Shown in pieces: positions 8,420-16,944 of a stretch of 64,000 nt of DNA. Numbering within the stretch: position 1 is the first letter of the stretch; the number at the start of each line of letters is the position of its first letter. The notes beneath the pieces were generated by a model. That model worked only from the letters and a program-made list of their open reading frames with translations. It was not told the origin of the DNA and ran no database searches. Position numbers and translations under genes: made by a program. Source of the DNA: Breoghania sp. (GTDB taxonomy: Bacteria > Pseudomonadota > Alphaproteobacteria > Rhizobiales > Stappiaceae). The stretch lies in contig NZ_JASJAV010000010.1 of assembly GCF_030066895.1 (NCBI RefSeq), positions 1-64,000 of the forward strand, in the 5' to 3' direction.

Positions 8420-8689
8420 ATGGCTGTCACCATCGAGGAACTGGCGGAGATCGGCAGGCAACTCGCAGATGCCGAGGCCTCCGACCCGGTCTTTGCCGCG
8501 CTCAGGCAGTGCTTTCCGCACCTGACCTGGACGCGTTGCGACACCGCGGATATCTTTGAGGATCCGTTTGAGACCGTCGGCGGCTACGACCTGCATCTTC
8601 TCGATGCCAGCGATCACTGCATCCAGATCACCGCGGATCTGGACCGGGCGACCGGCATTGTGCTGGCAGCACGGAGCGCGACGGCATGA
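8420..8689 (+). CDS. Small nif-linked protein (DUF6129-like)
   Basis: 89 residues. The pattern FPHLTWTRCDTADIFEDPF, GGYDLHLLDASDHCIQIT and ATGIVLAARS resembles DUF6129, a nif-cluster family of unknown function; that assignment is from memory. Two cysteines are present (TRCDT, DHCIQ). It has a good ribosome site (AAAGGAG) and overlaps the next gene by ATGA. Confidence 0.75.
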   Translation: MAVTIEELAEIGRQLADAEASDPVFAALRQCFPHLTWTRCDTADIFEDPFETVGGYDLHLLDASDHCIQITADLDRATGIVLAARSATA

Positions 8690-9905
8690 CCAACCCACTC
8701 GCTAAAAGGGCCGACGCGGATCTTGCCCCCAAGACCGGCGCCGACGCCGCCAAGGAAACAAGTTCCGGCTTCATCGCCCTATCCGATCCCGACATGACGC
8801 TCGCCGATCTCGACGCCGTCGATGCCGTGCTGCGCTCTCCCCGCTTGTCCAGCGGCAGCATGGTCGAGGCCTTCGAGGATGCTTTTGCCGTCTATCTCGG
8901 CCGCAAGTATGCCGTTTCCGTCCCGAGCGGAACCTTCGGCCTCGTGCTGGCCCTCGAGGTTCTCGGTATCTGGCCCGGCGACGAGGTGATTGCTTCATCC
9001 TTTTCCTATCGCAAGACCGCCCATGCGATCGCCGTTCTCGGCGCGCGGCCGGTCTTCGCCGATATCGACTACTGGTCCGGTACGCTCGCCCCTGCCAAGG
9101 TCGAGGCGAAGATTACCAAGCATACGAAGGCGATCGTTGCGGGCAATACCAACGGCCACCCCGCGCCGTGGAGCGAGCTGCGCGAGATCGCGACGCGTCA
9201 CGGAGTTGCGTTAGTCGAGGATTCCGTCGAGGCGATCGGCTCCACCTACAAGGGCGGCCTCGTCGGCACGTTCGGCGATTGCGCGGTGTTTGATTTTCCC
9301 AGCCGATGGCGATCACCTGCGGCGAAGGCGGCATGGTGGTGACCGACGATGTCGATCTCGCCGTGACCTTGCGCCGCCGCTGCGCGCGCCGGCCTCACGA
9401 GCGCGCCTCGGTGGTGGTCACCGCAACTGCGCCCTACCAGGCCCCGATGAGCGATCTCACGGCGGCGCTGGGCTTGTCGCAGCTTCACCGGCTGGACGAG
9501 ATCCTCGAAAAGCGCAAGCAGGTCGAGGCCTTTTATCTGACCCACGTGGAATCCTTCGAGGGCATCAAGCCGCCCTATATCGCGCCCGACGTGACCGAGC
9601 TGCACTGGTTCCTCTACGTGGTTCATCTCGGCACGCGCTTCTCGCGTTCCGCCCGCAATGCGATCGTCGATGATCTGCGCGTGGAGGAGGTGGAGGCCGC
9701 CGTCTATTCCACCCCGCTGCATCTCCAGCGCGCCTATAACGACATGGGCTATCGCTGCGGCGACTATTTCGTCACCGAGAAGGTGGCCGATCGGGCCATT
9801 GCGCTGCCCTTCCACACGCATCTCGCCGAAGACCAGGTCGCCTTCCTCGTGGAGACGATGAAGGACGCCTTGATCAATGTCGGGGCCGGTGCAGCGATCT
9901 ACTGA
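8686..9905 (+). CDS. DegT/DnrJ/EryC1-fold protein, PLP lysine apparently replaced
   Basis: About 405 residues with the fold-type-I architecture of sugar aminotransferases: SGTFGLVLALEVLGI, GDEVIASSFSY, ARPVFADIDY and ALVEDSVEAIGS (the PLP-binding Asp). A T is missing from the run near 9293-9296; restoring it gives FDFSQPMAITCGEGGMVVTD. Aligned without gaps to ArnB-type enzymes (FSFHAIKNITCAEGG), the Schiff-base lysine position is occupied by Met. If real, the protein is not a classical aminotransferase. An AAG-to-ATG base error beside the frameshift is the alternative. The overlap with the upstream gene places it in the nif unit; role unknown. Confidence 0.85.
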
Positions 9906-9951
9906 ACGCCGCATCCGCGGCCCTTTGACAACTGAAAAATGGGAGTCTGCG

Positions 9952-10262
9952 ATGTCTCTGATTACCCTGATGCCCTCCGGCAAGACCATTGAAGCGGGAG
10001 AAGGCACCTCGATCCTGGATGCGATCCTGTCGGTTGAGGCGAAGTTTCCGCACAAGTGCGGTGCCAACGCGTCCTGCGGATCGTGCCACATCTTCGTTCA
10101 GGAGGACCGCAAGGGCCTGTCGAGGATCGCGCGCGAGGAAAACGAGCGCCTCGACATGTGTTGGTCGGCATCGGCCCCAAGTTGCGTCTCGCCTGCCAGG
10201 CCATCGTGCTCGGCACCGAGGACATCAAGGTCGAACTGCTGGGCTTTTCGTCCGGGTTCTGA
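9952..10262 (+). CDS. [2Fe-2S] ferredoxin, nif-linked, frameshifted
   Basis: About 103 residues. Adrenodoxin/plant-like cluster motif CGANASCGSC (CX5CX2C) near residue 37, with the fourth cysteine in LRLACQAIV. The frame breaks near 10158-10162 (GACATGTGTTGG, two surplus bases or one missing); the C-terminal half IGPKLRLACQ to LLGFSSGF is in the frame ending at 10262. Probably an electron carrier for nitrogenase or for the Rieske protein downstream. Confidence 0.88.
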
Positions 10263-10323
10263 GGGAAGGGGGCTCGCTTTTTGGGGAAGGGGCGGGCCAT
10301 CTTTCACGAATGGAGGGAAAATC

Positions 10324-10539
10324 ATGACGGAAAACACGATCATCCACGTCCGTTTCGCGCCAGACGGCACGGTCACGGAAATCGGCGAGCGTCCGGCGGA
10401 GTTGGCGCTGCAGCAATGGTTCAACTGGTTGAGCCTGACGGCCCCCAACGCCTACCGCGCATTGGCCGGTGGTCGCGGCGTCTTCAAGCTCGCACCGGGC
10501 AAGATCGAGGGCCTGCGCCAGACGGCTCATGCATCCTGA
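10324..10539 (+). CDS. Small nif-linked protein of unknown function
   Basis: 71 residues, MTENTIIHVRFAPDGTVTEI then LALQQWFNWLSLTAPNAYRAL and a Gly/Lys-rich end. The ribosome site is GGAGG six bases before ATC-ATG. No cysteines and no membrane segment. I do not know the family; the small size and position between two Fe-S electron carriers suggest a nif accessory role, which is inference from context only. Confidence 0.65.
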   Translation: MTENTIIHVRFAPDGTVTEIGERPAELALQQWFNWLSLTAPNAYRALAGGRGVFKLAPGKIEGLRQTAHAS

Positions 10540-10594
10540 CGGGCACTGGCTACAGGTACTGACTGGCGACATTCGCGAAAGGGAAGGGCGAGAC

Positions 10595-11050
10595 ATGAAC
10601 ACCGATGTTGATCTCTATGTCGTTTGCGGCGTCGACGATATCGCGCGCGGTTCTGCGAAGGCGTTCAGCCTGTCGCGCCTCAACGAGGAAGGCGAGAGCC
10701 GGCCGTTCCCGGTTGTCATCGTGCGCACAGACGCCGACACCTTCGTCGGCTACGCCAATATCTGCCCGCACAACCGGCTTTGGCTGAACATCGGCGACGG
10801 CGCCTTTTTCAACGATGACGGCAGCCTGTTGAAGTGCGGCTGCCACGGGGTGCGGTTCGAGATCCTGTCGGGCCAGTGCATCGAGGGACCTTGCGCCGGT
10901 TCACGGCTGGAGCCCGTGCCGCTGCTGCTCTCCGAAGGCGAGGTCTGCATCTACGGTATCCGGCTTGCCGAGGATTCGCCCTTTCCCGATCCCTTCTCCG
11001 ATTACGCCGACACCGACGAGACGATGGAAATCATGATTCATCCGGATTAA
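10595..11050 (+). CDS. Rieske [2Fe-2S] protein, nif-linked
   Basis: 151 residues, soluble with no signal or membrane anchor. Rieske ligands are CPH (ICPHNRL) and CGCH (KCGCHGVRFE), 21 residues apart, matching the CXH...CX2H rule. The C-terminal third is acidic. A free-standing Rieske ferredoxin in a nif unit would be an electron-transfer partner, possibly for the 2Fe-2S ferredoxin at 9952; its redox partner cannot be told from sequence. Confidence 0.88.
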   Translation: MNTDVDLYVVCGVDDIARGSAKAFSLSRLNEEGESRPFPVVIVRTDADTFVGYANICPHNRLWLNIGDGAFFNDDGSLLKCGCHGVRFEILSGQCIEGPCAGSRLEPVPLLLSEGEVCIYGIRLAEDSPFPDPFSDYADTDETMEIMIHPD

Positions 11051-11077
11051 TCAGATCGGTCAACGGAGGAGGCCCCG

Positions 11078-11503
11078 ATGACGGACACACAGGAACAGAC
11101 AATCTTCGACGGCATTGGCGGCACGAAGATCATCGAGCGCCTTGTCGACAGCTTCTACGACCGCATGGGGACCCTGCCCGAGGCGCAGGGCATCCGGGCA
11201 CTGCATGCCGACGATCTCGGCCCCACGCGCGATATCCTGAAACGCTACCTGTCGGAATGGACCGGCGGGCCGAAGCTCTATTCGCCGGAAAAGGACTACC
11301 CGCGCCTGCGCCAGCGCCATCTGCGGATACCGATCGGCAAGGACGAACGTGACGCCTGGCTCCTGTGCATGCGCGGGGCGATGGAGGAAGCCGTGCCCGA
11401 CAATGCCGTCCGCGCCCAGCTCTACGACAACATGGCCAAGCTCGCCGACTGGATGCGCAACCTTCCCGGCAGTCCCCACGACGACCGCCACCCGCACCCG
11501 TGA
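11078..11503 (+). CDS. Truncated haemoglobin (group II type)
   Basis: 141 residues. IFDGIGGTKIIERLVDSFYDRM is the A/B-helix start, KLYSPEKDYPRLRQRHLRIPIG holds the proximal-His region, and ERDAWLLCMRGAMEEA is typical of group II truncated globins. These bind O2 or NO with haem. As last gene of the nif unit it could lower free O2 or NO near nitrogenase. It has a GGAGG site and is intact. Confidence 0.9.
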   Translation: MTDTQEQTIFDGIGGTKIIERLVDSFYDRMGTLPEAQGIRALHADDLGPTRDILKRYLSEWTGGPKLYSPEKDYPRLRQRHLRIPIGKDERDAWLLCMRGAMEEAVPDNAVRAQLYDNMAKLADWMRNLPGSPHDDRHPHP

Positions 11504-11537
11504 GGCGGTGGCCGTAACATTGTCCCGATCCATCCTC

Positions 11538-11626
11538 CGTCATCCCCCGGCGCAGTCCGGGGGGCCAGCGCCCTCGACACGCGCTGAACCTGCTGGATTG
11601 CTCGGACGTCGCCGGGCAATGACGAC
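11538..11626. repeat. REP-like palindromic repeat
   Basis: CGTCATCCCCCGGCGCAGTC at the left and GCCGGGCAATGACGACGG at the right, between the convergent ends of the globin gene and the mod operon. Same family as 55941-56032, more diverged. Confidence 0.7.
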
Positions 11627-11678
11627 GGAGAGTGTGGGCACCTGCGCCCGGCCATTCGGCGCAGGCGGGAGGCTCCCC

Positions 11679-11918
11679 TCACAACGGCACGCCGAAGAAC
11701 TCCTCTTCATCGCCGCTCCCCGCCTTGTGCAAGGTAAACGCATCGTGCCAGCGGGTCTGTTCGGTGTCGGTTGCCTCGCGGTGGCTTATCTCGCCCTTGT
11801 TCGTCCCCGCCAGCAGCACCTCCCGGCCGGTTCTGAGAAGCCGCGCCAGCGCTTTCCTGTCCGTTGGTCTCACCACGCAGCGTGGGGTCTCATCGACGAG
11901 AATGGTCGTCGGCAGCAT
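11679..11918 (-). CDS. Small protein at end of mod operon (unknown)
   Basis: 79 residues, MLPTTILVDETPRCVVRP to DEEEFFGVPL. It has an excellent ribosome site (AAGAGGAGG seven bases before ATG) and lies 24 bases after modC in the same direction, so it is probably a real gene of the molybdate operon. No motif recognised; one cysteine, charged, no membrane segment. Its region ends at the shared repeat at 11538-11626. Confidence 0.6.
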   Translation of the reverse strand: MLPTTILVDETPRCVVRPTDRKALARLLRTGREVLLAGTNKGEISHREATDTEQTRWHDAFTLHKAGSGDEEEFFGVPL

Positions 11919-11942
11919 GCAAATCCTCCTCTTGCCGGATAT

Positions 11943-13094
11943 TCAATCGAGTATCGCCGCGGTCTTAATCTGCGCCCACACCGGCTTGCCGGGCGAAAGC
12001 GCCAGGGCCTCGGCCGAGCGGGCGGTCAATCGTGAGACGAGCGGCGTCGTCTCTGTCTCCACCGTGCTCCCGCAGAGCCGCACCTGGGTCAGCACCACCG
12101 CCGGGTGATCGCTCGCCGCCGTCGCGGTCACGGTGGCCGGCAGGACGTTGAGAATGCTGCTCTCGCCCTGCGGCTCCAGGGCCAGCGAGACATCGCGCGC
12201 CAGAACCCGCATGCGCACCCTGTGTCCGACGGCCTGTTCGTGATCGCGGATCCACAGAGCGCCTCCGGGAAATGCCACCCGCATCAGGTGCCAGTCGGGA
12301 TCGCGTTCCACCACCACGGCCTCGATGGCAACGCCCGTGTCCTCCTTGCCGTTGGCGGCCAGATCGATGCGCGCCTGCGTCTCGGTCAGCGGGCCCGTGG
12401 CCACCACCTTTCCCGCCTCCAGCACGACCAGATGATCGGCGAGACGGGCCATCTCGTCGGGAGAATGGGTGACATAGAGGATCGACAGCGCGTCGCACAG
12501 GTATTCCAGATATGCCAGGATTTCGCGCTTGTTCTTCAGGTCCAACGGGGACAAGGGCTCGTCCATCAGCAGCAGTCGGGGGCTCGTCAGCAGCGCGCGC
12601 GCCATCGCCACCCGCTGACGCTCGCCGCCGGAAAGGGTTCCCGGTCGCCGTTCCAGCATGTCCGTGAGCCCCAGCCAGTCCACCGCCTGATCGGAGGTGA
12701 TCCGCCGGTTCTCCTGTGGAACGCGGGCCTCGCCATAGCGCAGATTGCGCCGAACGCTGAGATGCGGGAACAAGCTCGCCTCCTGGAAGATATAGGCGAG
12801 CGGACGTTTGTGGGCGGGCACGAAATGCCGTCTCTCCTGCCAGGTCTCGCCCACAACCCTCAAGCGCCCCTCGGCGCGGGTCAGGCGCGCGATGCAGCGC
12901 AGGATCGTCGTCTTGCCCGAGCCCGAATGTCCGAACAGCGCCGTCACCCCTGCCGCGGGCAGATCGAGGTCGACATCGAGTGAAAAGCCACTGGCAAAGC
13001 GCGTCGCAAACCGTGCCTCGATGCGGCCGGAGCTTCCCCCGCTGTCGAGGTTCGCGTCGGGCAGGTTCCTGTCTCTGAAGTTGACAACGTTCAT
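11943..13094 (-). CDS. modC: ModC, molybdate ABC transporter ATPase
   Basis: 383 residues, intact. Walker A GHSGSGKT, signature [16 protein letters not shown], Walker B LLLMDEP and switch His ([10 protein letters not shown]) are all present. The C-terminal part (from about residue 290) is a Mop/TOBE domain typical of ModC ([27 protein letters not shown]). The start ATG overlaps the modB stop by ATGA. It powers molybdate uptake, needed here for FeMo-co. Confidence 0.95.
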   Translation of the reverse strand: MNVVNFRDRNLPDANLDSGGSSGRIEARFATRFASGFSLDVDLDLPAAGVTALFGHSGSGKTTILRCIARLTRAEGRLRVVGETWQERRHFVPAHKRPLAYIFQEASLFPHLSVRRNLRYGEARVPQENRRITSDQAVDWLGLTDMLERRPGTLSGGERQRVAMARALLTSPRLLLMDEPLSPLDLKNKREILAYLEYLCDALSILYVTHSPDEMARLADHLVVLEAGKVVATGPLTETQARIDLAANGKEDTGVAIEAVVVERDPDWHLMRVAFPGGALWIRDHEQAVGHRVRMRVLARDVSLALEPQGESSILNVLPATVTATAASDHPAVVLTQVRLCGSTVETETTPLVSRLTARSAEALALSPGKPVWAQIKTAAILD

Positions 13095-13770
13095 GTCCGG
13101 TCCGCCACGCTGATGCGGCCGTCGGGCACGTAGAGCGCCAGCAGCACGGTAAAGGCGAAGATCAGCATTGCCCGCCGACATCAGATGCGCCTGGCCGTAT
13201 TCAAGCGTTTCCACGTGATCGTAGATCGCGACCGACAACACCTTGGTGCGGCCGGGAATGTTGCCGCCGATCATCAGAACGACGCCGAATTCGCCGATCG
13301 TGTGCGCGAAGGCGAGGACGGCCGCGGTCAGGAAGCCGGGACGGGCGAGCGGCACCACCACCGAGAAAAACCGGTCAAGCGGTGAGGATCGCAAGGTCGC
13401 CGCGACTTCCAACGGCCGGTTCCCCAATGCCTCGAAGGCGTTTTGTAGCGGTTGCACCGCGAAGGGCAGCGAATAGATGACCGAGGCGACCACGAGGCCG
13501 GGAAAGGTGAAGGGCAGGGTGCCGAGGCCGAGTTCGGAGAGAACCCCGTCCACCGACCCGCCGGGCGTAAGCAGAACCAGCAAGTAGAACCCCTAGCACG
13601 GTCGGCGGCAGCATAAGCGGCAGGGCGACGAGCGAGGCGAGCGGCTGTTTCGCCCAGTGTTGCATGCGTGCCAGTCCCCAGGCGATCGGCGTGCCGACGG
13701 CGATCAGCGAGATCGTCGTCACGCCCGCAAGCTTCATGCTGAGAAACACCGGCGTCCAGTCGAAGGTCAT
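13091..13770 (-). CDS. modB: ModB, molybdate ABC permease, two frameshifts
   Basis: About 226 residues when repaired: [19 protein letters not shown] at the start, [20 protein letters not shown], then the EAA-type loop and [19 protein letters not shown], all ModB hallmarks, with about five membrane segments. An extra G in the run near 13590-13595 and an extra A near 13164 (GGCAATGCTG) break the frame. The stop lies inside the modC ATG. Confidence 0.9.
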
Positions 13771-13881
13771 GTGTCCGGTTCCTGTCGTGTCGTTCGCTGT
13801 TGCTCGCGGGCAACAAGGGCGCTCGTCGGTGACGTCGAGGGTCATTCGGCACACACTTTCCGTCGTCATCCGCACTCTCCA

Positions 13882-13916
13882 CCGTCATCCCCCGGCGCAG
13901 TCCGGGCAATGACGGT
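13882..13916. repeat. REP-like half unit
   Basis: CGTCATCCCCCGG...CCGGGCAATGACGG, a single hairpin of the family at 55941-56032, in the 189-base gap between modA and modB. Confidence 0.65.
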
Positions 13917-13959
13917 GGAGAGAGCTGAGCAAGGCAGTTCAAGCGGCGGCCCGTCCGTC

Positions 13960-14739
13960 TCACTCCACCGCGTAGCCGTAGCCTGTGGTGATCTCCTTGG
14001 CGATCTCGCCCTTGAGGAACGCGATGAAGGCCGCCGCTCCGGGCTTGTCTTCGCCTTTCTTCAAAAGCACGGCCTGCTGCACGATCGGTGCGTAGTCGCT
14101 TTCCGGCACGTCCCAGACGCTGTCGGCTCCTTTGGGACCGGCTTCCTTGATCACCGCGACGACTTGCGAGCCGGCAACAAAGCCGACCTCGGCATTGCCG
14201 TTGAAGACGAACTGGAAGGCCTGCGCAATGGTGTCGCCCTGCACGCGCTTGTCCACCAGCGCATCCCAGAGCTTCAGCTTTTCAAGCGCTTGCTGGGCGG
14301 CAAGGCCGTAAGGCGCGGTCTTGGGGTTTGCGATGGCGACATGATTGAAGTCGCCCTCCTTCAGAAAGGCCGCCCCGTCGGTGAAGAGATCCTTGGTCGG
14401 GCTCCACAGGGTGAGCTTGCCCTTGGCGTAGGTGAAGCGCGAGCCGGCGACGGCGAGGCCCTCAGCTTCCGCCTTTTCCGGCCGCGCGGAATCGGCCGCC
14501 AGGAAGATCCAGAACGGCGCGCCGTTCTGGATCTGGGCATAAGCTTGCCGGTGGAGCCGAAGCTCACCACGGCCTTGTGCCCGGTCGCCTTCTCGAACTC
14601 GGGAATGATGTCGCGCATCGCGTCGGTGAAGTTTGCCGCCACCCGCCACATAGACGTCCTCGGCCTTGACGCCCTGAGCCGTCCCGAAGGCGATGACCGT
14701 CGCCAACAGTGCTGTTCCGGTCCATTTCGGCATATACAT
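13960..14739 (-). CDS. modA: ModA, periplasmic molybdate-binding protein, two frameshifts
   Basis: About 258 residues. An N-terminal Sec signal (MYMPKWTGTALLATVIAFG, then GVKAED) is followed by AANFTDAMRDIIPEFEKATG and SFGSTGKL, the oxyanion-binding part of ModA, then GAPFWIFLAADSARPEKAEAEG and a complete C-terminal lobe. An extra G near 14645 and a missing T near 14538 break the frame; each fix restores the family sequence. It is first of modABC, directly after modE. Confidence 0.93.
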   Translation of the reverse strand: MYMPKWTGTALLATVIAFGTAQGVKAEDVYVAGGGKLHRRDARHHSRVREGDRAQGRGELRLHRQAYAQIQNGAPFWIFLAADSARPEKAEAEGLAVAGSRFTYAKGKLTLWSPTKDLFTDGAAFLKEGDFNHVAIANPKTAPYGLAAQQALEKLKLWDALVDKRVQGDTIAQAFQFVFNGNAEVGFVAGSQVVAVIKEAGPKGADSVWDVPESDYAPIVQQAVLLKKGEDKPGAAAFIAFLKGEIAKEITTGYGYAVE

Positions 14740-14780
14740 GTCAGTATTCCTTGTGTTGGAGATAAGGGGAGAGAGGACAG

Positions 14781-15595
14781 TCATTCGACGCCGAGGATGA
14801 TCTGCGACGTCTTGACGAGGGCGCTGCAGCGCGTTCCCGGCTCCAGTTCCAGGGCCCAGGAGCTTTCCTTGGTGATGATGGTCGTCAGGGTCTTGCCGCC
14901 GCCGATATCGAGCACGACTTCGGTGTTGATCGCGCCCTTCTCCAGCGACACCACCGTGCCGTCGATTCTGTTGCGCGCCGACAGCCGCACACCGTCCAGG
15001 TCGCGCACGAGAATCGGCGCACTGGCCTTGATCAGCACGAAAGCCGGCTGGCCTTCGTGGACTTCCAGCATCAACGCGCTGCGGTTGGTGATCATCGCCG
15101 TCAGCACTGTGGCGTCGGAGATGCGAAGCTCCACTTCGGTATTCACCGCGCCGGGGGTCACGCTGGCTATGAGACCGTGGAAGCAGTTTCGGGCACTCGT
15201 CTTCATTAGAGAGCTCCAGAGCGAGGGACTGGGCAGGAGCGCAGCGGGTCCTCCACCGGAAAGCACTGCGTCGAGCTCTGCGAGAAGCTGTCCAAGGCCT
15301 TCGGTGAGGCGTCGGTGAACGCGCAGCGCGCAACGCCCCGCACCGTCACCTCGGCGCTGCCGCCATGGTGTCCACCGGGTCGGGCGATCACGAGCGGTCG
15401 CGCAAACAGATTGTTGAGGGCATTGGTGGCGTCCCAGGCAGTCCGGTAACTGAGGCCCACCTCCTTTGCGGCGGCAGAGATCGAGTCCAACCGGTCGATC
15501 GCCTCCAGAAGCCGAAACCGGTCCTCGCCCACGCGATGGTCTTCGCCACGGGTCATGGCGAAGATCGGTCGAACGGGGGGCGGGTGTTGGCTCAT
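14781..15595 (-). CDS. modE: ModE, molybdate-responsive regulator with double Mop domain, one frameshift
   Basis: About 271 residues. The N-terminal winged helix (FRLLEAIDRLDSISAAAKEV, LSYRTAWDATNALNNLF) is joined to two Mop domains that start TSARNCFHGLIASVTPGAVN and LSARNRIDGTVVSLEKGAIN and bind molybdate. A frameshift near 15315-15330 separates the HTH from LLAELDAVLSGG...LWSSLMKTSARN; the joined order is exactly that of ModE, so the Mop part is not a separate molbindin gene. It precedes modA and probably represses the operon when Mo is plentiful. Confidence 0.9.
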
Positions 15596-15620
15596 CGTTA
15601 TGTGTCTCATCTGCATAACG
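15596..15620 (-). promoter_or_regulatory. Candidate ModE operator (Mo-box)
   Basis: Inverted repeat CGTTATG-N11-CATAACG immediately upstream of the modE start codon. Half-sites resemble ModE boxes (CGNTAT type). An AT-rich stretch at 15660-15695 upstream may hold the promoter. The position fits autorepression of modE-modABC. Confidence 0.6.
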
Positions 15621-15812
15621 GTCGGAACGACCTACACAGATGCACTAAGCAACGAGGATGCCAGATGGAAAATATGTAATTAAATTAATTTGTTGAGAAA
15701 ATTTCGCGGCTTTTTACCGGTGGCTCGGCCTGTTGCCGACCAAACAATTCAGTGTCCGGATTGTCGGATTCGGACGAACGCTGTCGCAAGCCGCGCCGAT
15801 CCGTCCGGTTGC

Positions 15813-16185
15813 TCATCCGCTTGCCTTTCTCCGCGGCGGGTCTTCCTGTTCGTCCTCCGGGGCTCCGGTGGAAATGAGAGGACGCGTGAACGGCGCCAGC
15901 CGGTAGATCTTGGGCAGCACGTTCGTATCCAGAATGCTCCAGCACAGCCGGGCGATGCGGTCGGGCAGGTCGAGGAGCCGTTCGCTCGGGCTCGCTATGT
16001 CGATCTGGCGGAAATAGGGGATCCACGGCAGCGGCACGAGGCTGATGTTTCCGGGCTTCAGGTGGGGGACGGTCGATAGGCACATCGACGTGATGATCGC
16101 GAAGGTGATGCCCTGACGCACCAGATCGAGCACCGGGGCGGAGGAGGTGAATTCCAGCGTGTGCGGCAGCTTCACGCCGTAGCGC
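15813..16185 (-). pseudogene. LysR-type regulator, C-terminal remnant
   Basis: About 120 residues resembling the C-terminal half of a LysR effector-binding domain: LEFTSSAPVLDLVRQGITFA, IPYFRQIDIASPSE and LLDLPDRIARLCWSILD. There is no N-terminal HTH: the sequence upstream is a glycosyltransferase fragment on the same strand, joined near 16186. Either a deletion fused two genes or the assembly joined distant sequence. Confidence 0.6.
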
Positions 16186-16944
16186 CCCCACCGCCCGGCG
16201 TCACCAGAATGAACGGGTCGTCGGAGAAAGCGAAATTCTCCGTCGGGCGCTGTGCCTTGGGCAGGTCGCGACGCAGATATCCGGTATAGAGCGTCTTGTC
16301 GGCGATCGATTGCGGCATGCCGAGCTCGGCCAGCGGATCGTGGATGTCGGATTGCCCGTAAACCCAGATCTCGTCGTAAAGCGTATCGAGGGTGGGCAGG
16401 ACGTTCTTGCGTTCCCATTCCTCCCGCAGGGGCGCCGGGTCGTCCATCACGTCGCGCAGGCCGAGGATCAGCCGCGTCCCGGTTTTTTCAGGCTTTCCAA
16501 CGTCGGTAGGACCTCGCCGCGCAAGCCCGTGGGCTCCTTGTCGACCAGGAAGATATCCGGGGCGTAGACCTGAGCGGTGTGCTCGATGATCGAGGAGCGG
16601 ATCGCCAGCGTCTGTTCGATGTCGATATGCAGGTTGAGCGAGGTGTACTCGCCGTTCCTGAGCTTGATGACGCCGGGAATGCGGACAAAATCCACGCGTG
16701 CGCGGAAATCGAAGCTGCCGATGATCGGCGAGCCGGAGAGAATGAGCACCGACAGTTCGCTGATCCGTCCGACCAGTGAATGCGCGATGGCACGGCAACG
16801 GCGCAGGTGGCCGAGGCCGAACGAGTCATGGCTGTAAATGAGGATCTTCGGCTTGTCGTCAGCATCTAACGCGCGTTTGTGAGGTGGAGCGCCCGAGCGG
16901 GCAGCCGGTTTGTCGATCGAAGGTTCGAACGGTCGCCAGATCAA
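16186..16944 (-). pseudogene. Glycosyltransferase (MurG/COG4671-like), N-terminal part
   Basis: About 250 residues of a two-domain glycosyltransferase: ILIYSHDSFGLGHLRRCRAI is the typical start, then PDIFLVDKEPTGLRGE, GLRDVMDDP and FILVTPGGGG, the glycine-rich loop opening the C-terminal domain, where the sequence breaks off into a LysR remnant. One homopolymer frameshift lies in the A run near 16489-16494. The start at 16944 is a TTG with no clear ribosome site, so it may begin further in. Probably a remnant of a surface-glycan gene. Confidence 0.7.

Noticed and set aside
14781..15206. Separate molbindin (Mop) gene
   Set aside because: Upstream frame reads LLAELDAVLSGG...LWSSLMKTSARN, the normal internal ModE junction; a frameshift split one gene.
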